A stretch of 33,682 bases of DNA from Verrucomicrobiales bacterium (GTDB lineage: Bacteria; Verrucomicrobiota; Verrucomicrobiia; Limisphaerales; SXTU01). The DNA lies in contig SXTU01000038.1 in the NCBI GenBank assembly GCA_005791875.1, positions 1 to 33,682 of the forward strand. Direction: 5' to 3'. The notes beneath the pieces are model-generated. The model saw only the letters and a list, made by a program, of their open reading frames with translations. It did not search any database and was not told the origin of the DNA. The translations under genes and the position numbers were made by a program. This document shows positions 8,765 through 17,846 of the stretch, piece after piece (the first letter of the stretch is position 1; the number at the start of each line of letters is the position of its first letter).

Positions 8765-10207
8765 TCAGGCGCGGCCTTGCAACTCGGCAATCGGCTGGCC
8801 GCTGCGGAAGAGCAGCGGCACGGGGCGACCGGTGAAGTCGGGGATGCTGATCTCCTCCGCGTTGATGCCGAGGTGATGGTAGAGCGTCGCGAGGAAATCG
8901 CCGGGGCCGAGACGGCGCTCGATCACATCCTCGCCGCGCTTGTCGCTCGCGCCGATGATGCCGCCAGTCTGAATGCCGCCGCCGGACCAAAGATTCGAGA
9001 AGGCGCGCGGCCAGTGGTCACGGCCCGGTTGCACGACGCCCAAGGGCCGGCTCGCCACACCGCCGCCGCTGCTGGCGACGTTCGTGATGCGCGGGGTGCG
9101 GCCGAACTCACCGGAGACGACGACGAGGCAACGCCGGTCGAGGCCGCGCGCGTAGAGGTCTTTGATGAGCGCGGACACGGCCTGATCGAAGTAGGGCGCG
9201 CGGAACTGAAGGGCGTCGAAGACGTGGTGATTCACCGCGTGGTCGTCCCAGTTGCCGACGCGACCACAGAGTGGGCCGTCGAACGTGGGGGTGATGATTT
9301 CCACGCCGGCCTCGACGAGCCGCCGCGCGAGCAGGCATTGCTGGCCCCACTGGTGGCGGCCGTAGCGGTCGCGGGTGCGGGCGTCCTCTTTGTTCAGGTC
9401 GAACGCGTCGCGTGCCTCGGGGCTGGTGAGGAGGTTGAGCGCCTGCGCTTCGAAGTCATCCACGGCGCGCATCACGCCGGAGCGGTCGGCCTCGCGGGCG
9501 AGTGTGTCGAGGCGTTGCTTGAGCGTGAGTCGGTCGTTGAGCCGGGCGGACTGCGCGGCGTCCTTCAGCCCGATGTTCTGCACCTCGAACTTCGGGTCGT
9601 TCGGATCGCCGGTGACCATGAAAGGCGAGTAGGCCGGGTCCAAGTAGGCGTTGCCCGTGATGGTGAAGCTGTCGTAGCGCGTGATGCCATTCACGCCGAC
9701 GCAGTTGGGAATTCGCCGCGTGCGGTCGGCGAGGACGTAGTTCGCCGCCGTCATCCAGTCCGGGTAAATGGGCTTGGGCTTGTCCTGCGGGTCAGGGTCG
9801 CCCGTGAGCATCTGGAGAGAGCCGGCGGGATGGCCGCCGCCGTTGTGCGAGAAGGAGCGGACGAGCGTGAACTTGTCCGCGAGCTTCGCATGGAGCGGCA
9901 GCAACTCGGTGAGGTTCATGCCCGGCACGCGCGTGGCTATGGGCCGGAAGACTCCTCGATACTCCTCGGGGGCGTTGGGCTTGGGATCGTAAGTGTCGAG
10001 GTGCGACAGGCCGCCGCGCAACCAGACTAGAATGACCGCACGTCGCTCGCGCTTCGAGGGAGCCGCCTGCGCCCGCAATCGCAAAAGGCCCGGCAGCGAA
10101 AGGCTCGCAAAGCCCGACAGTCCCACTCGGAGGAACTCGCGGCGCTTCACGGGATCTAGGCAGGCCAGCGGGGGTGAAGCAGTCTTGCGGGTGGTGCCGA
10201 TCAGCAT
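8765..10207 (-). CDS. DUF1501 domain-containing protein
   Basis: MLIGTTRKTAS...RREFLRVGLSGFASLSLPGLLRLRAQAAPSKRERRAVILVWLRGGLSHLDTYDPKPNAPEEYRGVF...; Tat-like leader and DUF1501 motifs. Start placed at 10207. Confidence 0.9.
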   Translation of the reverse strand: MLIGTTRKTASPPLACLDPVKRREFLRVGLSGFASLSLPGLLRLRAQAAPSKRERRAVILVWLRGGLSHLDTYDPKPNAPEEYRGVFRPIATRVPGMNLTELLPLHAKLADKFTLVRSFSHNGGGHPAGSLQMLTGDPDPQDKPKPIYPDWMTAANYVLADRTRRIPNCVGVNGITRYDSFTITGNAYLDPAYSPFMVTGDPNDPKFEVQNIGLKDAAQSARLNDRLTLKQRLDTLAREADRSGVMRAVDDFEAQALNLLTSPEARDAFDLNKEDARTRDRYGRHQWGQQCLLARRLVEAGVEIITPTFDGPLCGRVGNWDDHAVNHHVFDALQFRAPYFDQAVSALIKDLYARGLDRRCLVVVSGEFGRTPRITNVASSGGGVASRPLGVVQPGRDHWPRAFSNLWSGGGIQTGGIIGASDKRGEDVIERRLGPGDFLATLYHHLGINAEEISIPDFTGRPVPLLFRSGQPIAELQGRA

Positions 10208-10333
10208 TTGTGGCGAGATGTGCACGCCGCGAGCGAGAGGGCAATTCACCCGGCCAGCCGGAAGCAGGCTTTTGGGATTTGCTACCTCCCCGGCATTCCC
10301 GTAGAAAACACGCTCCCGCTGCGGCGGGCTGTG

Positions 10334-11896
10334 ATGAAACCAGCTGTCGAACTCTACGATACGACCCTCCGAGATGGCTCGCAGGGTGAAGGCGTCAACT
10401 TCTCGGTCGCGGACAAGCTCCGCATCGCCGAGCGCATTGATGCCTTCGGGATTCACTACATCGAGGGCGGCTGGCCGGGCAGCAATCCGAAGGACATCGA
10501 GTTCTTCGCGCAGGCCAAGCGCCGCAAGTTCAAGCACGCCAAGCTCGCCGCGTTCGGCTCCACGCGAAAGAAGGGCGTGGCTGTGGAAAGCGATGACCAA
10601 GTGCGCCTGCTCATCGAGGCGGGGACGCCCGTCGTCACCATCTACGGCAAGACCTCCATGCTGCACGTGAGGGAAGTCCTGCGCTGCACGCCGGATGAAA
10701 ACCTCGGCATGATCGGCGACACCGTGCGTTACCTGAAGGACCACGGGAAGTTCGTCATCTACGACGCCGAGCATGGCTTCGACGGCTACAAGCTCGACCC
10801 CGAATACGCCCTCGCGACGTGGCAAGCCGCCGAGCAAGCGGGCGCGGACATGGTCGTGCTGTGCGACACGAACGGCGGCTGCCTGCCAGGCGAAGTCGCC
10901 GCCATCACGAAGGCTGCTGCTGGCCGATTGAACTGCCGCGTGGGCATCCACACGCACGACGACATCGGCCTCGGCGTCGCGAACGCGCTGGCGAGCATCG
11001 AGGCCGGCGCGGTCCAGGTGCAGGGCACCATCCACGGCTACGGCGAGCGCACGGGCAATTGCAACCTGACGAGCGTCATTCCGTGCCTGGAATTGAAGAT
11101 GGGCAAGACGTGCTTGTCCGCCACGTCGCTGCGCAAGTTGAAGGAGCTTTCCCTCTTCGTGGATGAAGTGGCGAACCTGCGCCACAACCCGCGGCAGCCG
11201 TGGGTTGGATCTTCCGCCTTCGCGCACAAGGGCGGCGCGCATGTCAACGCGGTGCAAAAGCTCGCGTCTAGCTACGAGCACATTGAACCTGCGCTGGTGG
11301 GCAACGAGCGCAACATCCTCGTGAGCGACCTCTCCGGCCGCAGCAACATCTTGCTCAAGGCGCGCGACCTCGGCTTCAAGCTGGCCGACGGCGCGCCGGA
11401 GACGAAGCAGATCCTCGACCGCGTGAAGGAGCTGGAGCACGCGGGTTACGAATACGAGGCCGCCGAGGCTTCGCTCGCGCTGCTCATCCGCGGCATCCTC
11501 GACCACAACCCGGAGTTGCTCTTCACCGTGGACGATTACCACGTCTCGATGCGCGGCAACCGGAAGACTTCGACCAACGAAGCCACGGTGAAAGTGCGCG
11601 TCGGAGACGAGGTGCACCACGAAGTCGCCGAGGGCGACGGCCCGGTAAACGCGCTCGACGGCGCGCTCCGCCGCGCGCTGGCCAAGTCCTTCCCGCAGCT
11701 CAAGAAGGTCACGCTTACCGACTACAAAGTCCGCATCCTCGACGGCGTGGCCGGCACCGGCGCAAAGACCCGCGTGCTCATCACCTCCACCGACGGCAAG
11801 CGCGAGTGGGGCACCGTGGGCGTGAGCGAGAACATCATCGAAGCGAGCCTCCAAGCGCTGGTTGACAGCATGGAGTATGCACTGCTGAAGAAGTGA
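10334..11896 (+). CDS. cimA: (R)-citramalate synthase (2-isopropylmalate synthase-like)
   Basis: MKPAVELYDTTLRDGSQGEGVNFSVADKLRIAERIDAFGIHYIEGGWPGSNPKD...HTHDDIGLGVANALASIEAGA...GYGERTGNCNL; C-terminal LeuA dimer domain. Confidence 0.9.
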   Translation: MKPAVELYDTTLRDGSQGEGVNFSVADKLRIAERIDAFGIHYIEGGWPGSNPKDIEFFAQAKRRKFKHAKLAAFGSTRKKGVAVESDDQVRLLIEAGTPVVTIYGKTSMLHVREVLRCTPDENLGMIGDTVRYLKDHGKFVIYDAEHGFDGYKLDPEYALATWQAAEQAGADMVVLCDTNGGCLPGEVAAITKAAAGRLNCRVGIHTHDDIGLGVANALASIEAGAVQVQGTIHGYGERTGNCNLTSVIPCLELKMGKTCLSATSLRKLKELSLFVDEVANLRHNPRQPWVGSSAFAHKGGAHVNAVQKLASSYEHIEPALVGNERNILVSDLSGRSNILLKARDLGFKLADGAPETKQILDRVKELEHAGYEYEAAEASLALLIRGILDHNPELLFTVDDYHVSMRGNRKTSTNEATVKVRVGDEVHHEVAEGDGPVNALDGALRRALAKSFPQLKKVTLTDYKVRILDGVAGTGAKTRVLITSTDGKREWGTVGVSENIIEASLQALVDSMEYALLKK

Positions 11897-11897
11897 T

Positions 11898-12374
11898 TTT
11901 AACCACGGATGGACACGGATGGACACGGATTCAAAACCCGACTTGCATTACCCGGAGAATGCCAAGCTGCTGCTCAAGGAAGAGACGCATCAGATTCTTG
12001 GGTGTGCGTTTGAGGTGCTGAACGAGGTTGGCCACGGCCTGCACGAGAAGATTTACGAGAACGCGATGGTCGTGGAGTTCAAGCTGCGGGGAATCCCCTG
12101 CGACCAGCAGAAGCGGTATCCGGTGTTGTTCAAGGGTGTTCTCGTTGGCGAATACGTCCCGGACTTGATTGCCTACGATTTGGTCATCGTGGATGCCAAG
12201 ACGATTGACCGCATCACCGACCACGAGCGTGGCAAGATGATAAACTACCTTCGCAAGTCGAAGCTCCGCATCGGCCTGATTCTGAACTTGAAGCACGCAC
12301 GCCTGGAGTGGGAGCGCATCGTCGTTTGAGTTTTTGCTTTATCCGTGTCCATCCGTGTCCATCCGTGGTTAAAC
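11898..12374. mobile_element. Candidate repeat-bounded unit: 33-bp perfect inverted repeats flanking a GxxExxY gene
   Basis: Left TTTAACCACGGATGGACACGGATGGACACGGAT (11898-11930); right ATCCGTGTCCATCCGTGTCCATCCGTGGTTAAA (12342-12374) is the exact reverse complement, 33/33. Confidence 0.7.
11919..12329 (+). CDS. GxxExxY protein (TIGR04256-like)
   Basis: MDTDSKPDLHYPENAKLLLKEETHQILGCAFEVLNEVGHGLHEKIYENAMVVEFKLRGI...VGEYVPDLIAYDLVIVDAKTIDRITDHERGKMINYLRKSKLRIGLILNLKHARLEWERIVV; GLHEKIY is GxxExxY. Confidence 0.92.
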   Translation: MDTDSKPDLHYPENAKLLLKEETHQILGCAFEVLNEVGHGLHEKIYENAMVVEFKLRGIPCDQQKRYPVLFKGVLVGEYVPDLIAYDLVIVDAKTIDRITDHERGKMINYLRKSKLRIGLILNLKHARLEWERIVV

Positions 12375-12384
12375 CTCTTTTGAC

Positions 12385-15231
12385 ATGACCGAGATTTCCA
12401 AAGCCTACGAGCCGCAGTCCGTGCAGGACAAATGGTATGACTTCTGGGTGAAGCAGGGCTGCTTCACCGCTGACGCCGCGCGCGTCACCGACGAGCGCCC
12501 GGCCTACTCCATCGTCATCCCGCCGCCGAACGTCACCGGCATGCTCCACATGGGGCACGTGCTCAACAACACCATCCAGGACATCCTCGCCCGCAAGGCG
12601 CGGATGGACGGCAAGGAAGTTCTCTGGCTGCCCGGCACCGATCACGCGGGCATCGCCACGCAGGTGCAGGTGGAGAAGGCATTGAAGAAAGAGGAGCGCC
12701 TGACCAAATACGATCTCGGTCGCGAGAATTTTTTGGAGCGCGTCTGGTCGTGGAAAGAAAAGCACGGCGGCATCATCATCAACCAACTCAAGAAGCTCGG
12801 CTGCTCGTGCGACTGGACGCGTGAGCGGTTCACGATGGATCCGGAGTATTCGCGCTGCGTGCAGAAGGTGTTCGTGGAGCTTTACAAGAAGGGCCTCATT
12901 TATCGCGGCAAGCGAATGGTGAACTGGTGCCCCGCCTCGCAGACCGCGCTCTCCGACGAGGAAGTCGAAATGAAGTCGCAGAAGGGCTTCATGTATCACT
13001 TCAAGGTGGAGGCGGTGGAAGTGGATGGCTCACCGGCGAAGGGTGGCCCGCACCCCCTCACCCCGGCCCTCTCCCCCGAGCGGGGCGAGGGAGAAGACAG
13101 CGCGCAGACCTCGCCCGCAACGAATCCGCTCTCCCCCACCGGGGGAGAGGGTCAGGGTGAGGGGGCGGCGCGACCAAACGGCCCGATGACGGATTCAGAG
13201 GGTCGTGTTTGGCTCACCATCGCCACCACGCGGCCGGAGACGATCCCCGGCGACACCGCCGTGGCCGTGAACCCGAAGGACCCGCGTTACGCGCATCTCA
13301 TCGGTCAGCACATCGTGCGGCCGTTGCCCGCGGAATTGCCGCGCGCGCAGAAGCTCATCCCGATCATCGCCGATGACCATGTGGATTTCGAGTTCGGCAC
13401 CGGTGTGCTGAAGGTGACGCCCGCGCACGACAAGGCGGACTTCGAGATCGGAGCGCGCCACAAGCTGCCGGTCGTGGACATCATGAACGCGGACGGCACG
13501 ATGAACACCCTTGCGGGTGGGCCACTAGCCGGACTCGAGCGGTTTCAGGCTCGAAAAGTCGCCGTGGAGTTGCTGCGCGAACAGGGCGTGCTCATCGAAG
13601 AGAAGCCTTACGAGAACAACGTCGGTTTCAGCCAGCGCGCCGATGTGCCGATTGAGCCGCGCTTGAGCGAGCAATGGTTTCTGAAATACCCCGCCGTCGC
13701 GCAATCAAAGGCGAGCGTGGCCGAGGGGCAGATGAAGTTTTATCCCGACCGCTGGACGAAAGTTTACGACCACTGGCTGACGAACATTCAGGACTGGTGC
13801 ATCAGCCGGCAGCTTTGGTGGGGGCACCGCGTGCCGGTGTGGTATCGCGGCGGCGAAGTGCATTGCGGACTTGAAGCGCCGCAGGGCGAAGGGTGGCAGC
13901 AAGACCCCGATGTGCTCGACACGTGGTTCAGCTCGTGGCTGTGGCCGTTCGCCACGATGGGTTGGCCGGAGAAGACCGACACGCTGCGCAAGTTTTATCC
14001 AACCACCGACCTCGTCACCGGGCCGGACATCATCTTCGTCTGGGTCGCGCGCATGATCATGGCGGGCTACGAGTTCATGGACGAGCTGCCGTTCAAGAAC
14101 GTCTATTTCACCGGCATCATCCGCGACAAGCAGGGACGCAAGATGTCGAAGACGCTCGGCAATTCGCCCGATCCGCTCGTGCTCATCAGCCAATACGGCG
14201 CGGACGCCCTCCGCTTCGGCACCATGCGCAGCGCGCCGCTCGGTCAGGACGTGCTTTTCGACGAGAAGGACGTGGAGCTGGGCCGCAACTTCTGCAACAA
14301 GCTCTGGAACGCCTGCCGGTTCCGCCAGATGCAGGGCGGCGAAGTGCAGGGCGAAATCACCGCCGCGCTGCTCTCCAGCGACGACCGTTGGATTCTCCTC
14401 CGCCTCGACCTCGCCATCCGCGAGGTGAGCGACGCGCTGGCTAGCTACAACTTCGCCACCGCCGTGCAATCGCTCTACCGCTTCTTCTGGAGCGAGTATT
14501 GCGACTGGTATGTGGAGGCGAGCAAGGCCGCCTTCTTCGGCGAAGACGCGGCGCTCAAGGCGAACAAGGTCGCAGTAATTGATTTCGCCCTCTCGCACCT
14601 GCTGCGGATGTTCCACCCGCTGCTGCCCTTTATCACGGAGGAGCTTTGGCACGGGATGGGTTACTCGGCGGACATGCCGGAAGAGCAGGGCGGCCGGACC
14701 ATCATGTTCGCCCGCTGGCCCAAGCCGCTCTCCGACGACGAGAAGGAAGCGTGGGGCCTCGACGATACCGTGGAGACGTTTGCGAATGCGAAGTTCGAGC
14801 TCGTCACGCAGGGCCGCAACCTCAAGACGCAGTTCAACATCGGCGCGGGGAAGAAGGGCAAGTTCACCCTCAAGCCCGTCGGCCAGCTCGACTCACGCGA
14901 AGCCGAAGTGCTTCGCCTCCTCCTCAGTGCCGAGTCACTGGAACTTGACTCGAACTATGCGCCGAGGAAAGGCACCCCCACCGCGTTCACCAAGCTGGGC
15001 GAGCTTTACCTGCCGCTCGACGGCCTCGTGGACGTGGAGGCTGAGCGCGCGCGACTCACGAAGGAACTGGCAAAGATTCAGGCCGAGATTGAGAAGGTGG
15101 AGCAGAAGCTCGCCAACCCGAGCTTCGCGCAGAAAGTCCCGCCCGCCGTGCTAGACGAGCACAAGCAACGGCTCGCCGACTGGCATGTCAAACTGGCGCA
15201 GACGAAGGCGGCAATCGAGGCGCTGGGCTAA
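12385..15231 (+). CDS. valS: Valine-tRNA ligase
   Basis: PPPNVTGMLHMGHVLNNTIQD, WLPGTDHAGIATQ, CDWTRERFTMD, LTIATTRPETIPGDTAVAV, KMSKTLGNSPDPL; C-terminal coiled coil. Confidence 0.97.
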   Translation: MTEISKAYEPQSVQDKWYDFWVKQGCFTADAARVTDERPAYSIVIPPPNVTGMLHMGHVLNNTIQDILARKARMDGKEVLWLPGTDHAGIATQVQVEKALKKEERLTKYDLGRENFLERVWSWKEKHGGIIINQLKKLGCSCDWTRERFTMDPEYSRCVQKVFVELYKKGLIYRGKRMVNWCPASQTALSDEEVEMKSQKGFMYHFKVEAVEVDGSPAKGGPHPLTPALSPERGEGEDSAQTSPATNPLSPTGGEGQGEGAARPNGPMTDSEGRVWLTIATTRPETIPGDTAVAVNPKDPRYAHLIGQHIVRPLPAELPRAQKLIPIIADDHVDFEFGTGVLKVTPAHDKADFEIGARHKLPVVDIMNADGTMNTLAGGPLAGLERFQARKVAVELLREQGVLIEEKPYENNVGFSQRADVPIEPRLSEQWFLKYPAVAQSKASVAEGQMKFYPDRWTKVYDHWLTNIQDWCISRQLWWGHRVPVWYRGGEVHCGLEAPQGEGWQQDPDVLDTWFSSWLWPFATMGWPEKTDTLRKFYPTTDLVTGPDIIFVWVARMIMAGYEFMDELPFKNVYFTGIIRDKQGRKMSKTLGNSPDPLVLISQYGADALRFGTMRSAPLGQDVLFDEKDVELGRNFCNKLWNACRFRQMQGGEVQGEITAALLSSDDRWILLRLDLAIREVSDALASYNFATAVQSLYRFFWSEYCDWYVEASKAAFFGEDAALKANKVAVIDFALSHLLRMFHPLLPFITEELWHGMGYSADMPEEQGGRTIMFARWPKPLSDDEKEAWGLDDTVETFANAKFELVTQGRNLKTQFNIGAGKKGKFTLKPVGQLDSREAEVLRLLLSAESLELDSNYAPRKGTPTAFTKLGELYLPLDGLVDVEAERARLTKELAKIQAEIEKVEQKLANPSFAQKVPPAVLDEHKQRLADWHVKLAQTKAAIEALG
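13051..13170. repeat. PLTPALSP-type inverted repeat inserted in frame in valS
   Basis: Arms caccccctcaccccggccctctcccccgagcggggcgagggag and ctctcccccaccgggggagagggtcagggtgagggggcggcg are mutually inverted; encodes PHPLTPALSPERGEGED...NPLSPTGGEGQGEGA. Confidence 0.85.
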
Positions 15232-15284
15232 AGACTCCTGCCCGCGGTGGTTTGCGCGGGCGATGGCGTCCATGCTTCAAAGCA

Positions 15285-15312
15285 AACGGGCCGACCTCAA
15301 GGTCGGCCCGTT
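15285..15312. terminator. Bidirectional intrinsic-terminator-like hairpin between valS and the cytochrome gene
   Basis: AACGGGCCGACC-TCAA-GGTCGGCCCGTT: perfect 12-bp stem, 4-nt loop, in a convergent gap; no long U-tract. Confidence 0.7.
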
Positions 15313-15339
15313 GACGTGAGAATGTGGTGGCGGTGACGG

Positions 15340-16443
15340 TTACGGCTGCTTCTTCTTTTTCTTCGCGTCTTCTTTCTTGTCGTCCTTCTTTTCAGGAGCC
15401 TTCGGCGCGTCCGGCTTCTTCTCGGCTGCCTTCTTCGCGTCGTCGGCTTTCTTGGCGTCGTCCGCCGCCTTCTTGGCCTCCTCCGCCTTCTTGTCGGCCT
15501 CGGCCTTCGCGGCGGCGGCGAAGGCGAAGGCTTTCAGGTCCGCGCCATTATCAATGCGGGCGGCGGGCAGGGCCTTCTTCAACTCCGCCACACCAGCGTC
15601 CGTCGCCTTCGACTCAAAGAGGTAAACGCTCTGGAGCTTTTTCAGCCCGGCAAGCTGCTTGAGTCCGGCGTCCGTGACCTGCGTGCCAACGAGGTTGATG
15701 TATTCGAGATTCGCGAGGGTCTTCAGCCCGGCAAGGCTGGAGTCCTTCACGGTGGCGTTGGCGAGGTTGAGGCGGCGGAGGTTGGTGAGTTTACCCAACT
15801 TCGCCAGGTCAGCGTCGGTGAGTTCCACGCCAGCCGCGTTAAGCTCAAGCAGGTTGCTCACGTCCTTGATCTGATCCCAAACCTTCGCGTCGAACTTCTT
15901 GCCGACGACGCGGAGGTTGATGTAGCGCCAGTTGCTGCCCTGAGCAATTTCGCGCGCGGTGATACCAGCCTTCGCAAGTTCGGCGACGGCCTTGGTCTCG
16001 GCGGCGGTGGGCTTGGGAGCGGGAGGAAGTTCGTTTTCCTTCTTGGCGGTCGCGCCACCGGCAGGCGTGAGCTTTAAGCCCGAGGGCCAGTCCGCGCCGG
16101 CGTCAATCCACGCCTTGATGAGATCGGTGGTGGCTTTGGAGAGCGGCTCGCCCTTGGGCGGCATAATGTCGTCGTGGCCCTTGGCGAGGGTGATGACTTT
16201 GTAGATGCGGCTGTCGGCGGACTTGCCGGGGACGAGGCCGACGAGGCCGCTGTCGCCGCCCTTGAAGGCGGTCTCCTTGGAATCGAGGCGCAACTTGCCC
16301 TTCTGCTTCTCGGGCCCGTGGCATTCGAGGCAGTTTTTGGCGAAGATGGGACCGATGTCCTTCGCGAAGTCGGGCTTGCTGGCGGCGAAGGAAGTCGCGG
16401 CGCTCAAGGCGGCGATGGCAAACAGTGGGGTGATCAGTTTCAT
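15340..16443 (-). CDS. Cytochrome c-domain (planctomycete type) protein with leucine-rich repeats and Lys/Ala/Asp-rich tail
   Basis: Signal peptide; FAKNCLECHGPEKQKGKLRLDS (CxxCH); IMPPKGEPLS; LRR run LTNLRRLNLANATVKDSSLAGLKTLANLEYINLVGTQVTDAGLKQLAGLKKLQSVYL; tail EKKPDAPKAPEKKDDKKEDAKKKKKQP. Confidence 0.88.
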   Translation of the reverse strand: MKLITPLFAIAALSAATSFAASKPDFAKDIGPIFAKNCLECHGPEKQKGKLRLDSKETAFKGGDSGLVGLVPGKSADSRIYKVITLAKGHDDIMPPKGEPLSKATTDLIKAWIDAGADWPSGLKLTPAGGATAKKENELPPAPKPTAAETKAVAELAKAGITAREIAQGSNWRYINLRVVGKKFDAKVWDQIKDVSNLLELNAAGVELTDADLAKLGKLTNLRRLNLANATVKDSSLAGLKTLANLEYINLVGTQVTDAGLKQLAGLKKLQSVYLFESKATDAGVAELKKALPAARIDNGADLKAFAFAAAAKAEADKKAEEAKKAADDAKKADDAKKAAEKKPDAPKAPEKKDDKKEDAKKKKKQP

Positions 16444-16492
16444 ATATGGTGCGATTTCAGCGGAGGTTCAGACGGAAAGCAAGGCCGACGCT

Positions 16493-17704
16493 TCAATAGT
16501 CCGCGATGGAGCCGTCCTTCAACTTTGCCAGCGGCCACTTGTAGGTCTGCGGCTTCTTCGCTTCCGCATCGAGAATCTTCGCGTCCATCTCGACGCCGAG
16601 GCCGACGCCCTTGGGCAGGGCGACGTAGCCGTCCTTGTCCACCGACCAGTCTATCATGGCGATGCCACGGGGGTTGAAGCCCATGTTCGTCGGGTAGAAC
16701 TCATGGATGAGGAAGAGCGGCGTGGCGGCGGTGGCGTGGATGCTGGCGGAGATGCCGAGGTTGCTCGCGGTGCAATGCGGCGCGAGCGGCACCATGTAAG
16801 TCTCGGCCAGCGCGGCAATCTTGCGCATCTGTGAAATGCCGCCGGTGTGGCAGCAGTCGGGCTGGAGGATGTCAATGCAGCGCTCCTGCAAATACGGAAT
16901 CATCCCCCAGATCGTGCGGTCGCGTTCGCCGGTCGCGAGCGGGATGTTGATGGCGGCCTTGAGGCGTTTGAAGACCTCGATGTTGCCGGGCACGGCCGGT
17001 TCCTCGATGAAGAGGAGGTCGTAGGGTTTGAGCGCGCTGGCGAGCTGGATGAGCGTCGCGGGCGGCACGGCGCAATGCGCGTCGAACATCACCGCGCCGT
17101 CGGGACCGACCCGTTCGCGAGCGGCGGCGATGGCCTTGACCATGCGCTGAATGTCGGCGGGCGTGCCGGAGTGTTCGTAGATGCCGTGGGGCGGAACCTT
17201 CTCCGCCTTGGGCGTGTGATAAACGCGGATGCGGTCGCGCACCGGGCCGCCGAGCAGGCTGTAAACGGGCACGCCCCAAAGTTTCCCGGCCAAGTCCCAC
17301 AGTGCGATGTCAATGCCCGAGATGACGTGGACCATGAACGGCCCGCCACGGATGTCGCGATGCGCGCGGTAGAGCTTTTGCCAGAGGTGCTCGATGCGGG
17401 TGGGGTTCTCGTCCTTGAGCAACTCGTAGAGCGACTCCATCAGCGTGATCGCAACGCGGATGTCCGTGCCCTTTATTTCGCCCCAGCCGCTGACGCCGTG
17501 GTTGGTGTCAATGCGGATGAACAACACTGGGTTGACCCACCAAGCCTTGTAGCCGGTGATGCGGATGGAACTCGTCTTGTCCGCGACGGTTACGGCGGGA
17601 TTGCGCTCGGCACAAAGCGCGTCCTGCACCATGGCTAAGCCCGTGGCGGCGGCGGCACCCAAGGCGACAAAGTCCCGGCGTGTGGAAGGTGTGGGCTGAT
17701 TCAT
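16493..17704 (-). CDS. Mandelate racemase/muconate lactonizing enzyme family protein (enolase superfamily)
   Basis: Tat-like leader STRRDFVALGAAAATGLA; GVSGWGEIKGTD; GIDIALWDLAGKLWGVPVYSLLGG; LFIEEPAVPGNIE; DILQPDCCHTGGISQMRKIAALAE. Confidence 0.9.
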   Translation of the reverse strand: MNQPTPSTRRDFVALGAAAATGLAMVQDALCAERNPAVTVADKTSSIRITGYKAWWVNPVLFIRIDTNHGVSGWGEIKGTDIRVAITLMESLYELLKDENPTRIEHLWQKLYRAHRDIRGGPFMVHVISGIDIALWDLAGKLWGVPVYSLLGGPVRDRIRVYHTPKAEKVPPHGIYEHSGTPADIQRMVKAIAAARERVGPDGAVMFDAHCAVPPATLIQLASALKPYDLLFIEEPAVPGNIEVFKRLKAAINIPLATGERDRTIWGMIPYLQERCIDILQPDCCHTGGISQMRKIAALAETYMVPLAPHCTASNLGISASIHATAATPLFLIHEFYPTNMGFNPRGIAMIDWSVDKDGYVALPKGVGLGVEMDAKILDAEAKKPQTYKWPLAKLKDGSIADY

Positions 17705-17756
17705 GCGCGGAGTTTTCGGCGGTCTTGCGATGATTGCAAGCGCCCGTTCGCGGGAG

Positions 17757-17832
17757 CTGTAGCGGCGGGTCTGTGACCGCCGTCAGCTAATTGTAGTCCC
17801 AGCAGGTCGGCGCTCACAGAGCGCCGCTACAG
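17757..17832. repeat. REP-like double-hairpin inverted repeat
   Basis: CTGTAGCGGCGGGTCTGTGACCGCCG (17757-17782) versus CGGCGCTCACAGAGCGCCGCTACAG (17808-17832), inverted. Confidence 0.8.
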
Positions 17833-17846
17833 TTGGCACGCGCCGC

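Noticed and set aside
8765-11926. 1053-aa minus-strand ORF
   Set aside because: Only the part up to 10207 is a real gene (DUF1501). The rest is the antisense shadow of cimA, with low-complexity RAAHVEDG-type translation typical of GC-rich codon-position bias.
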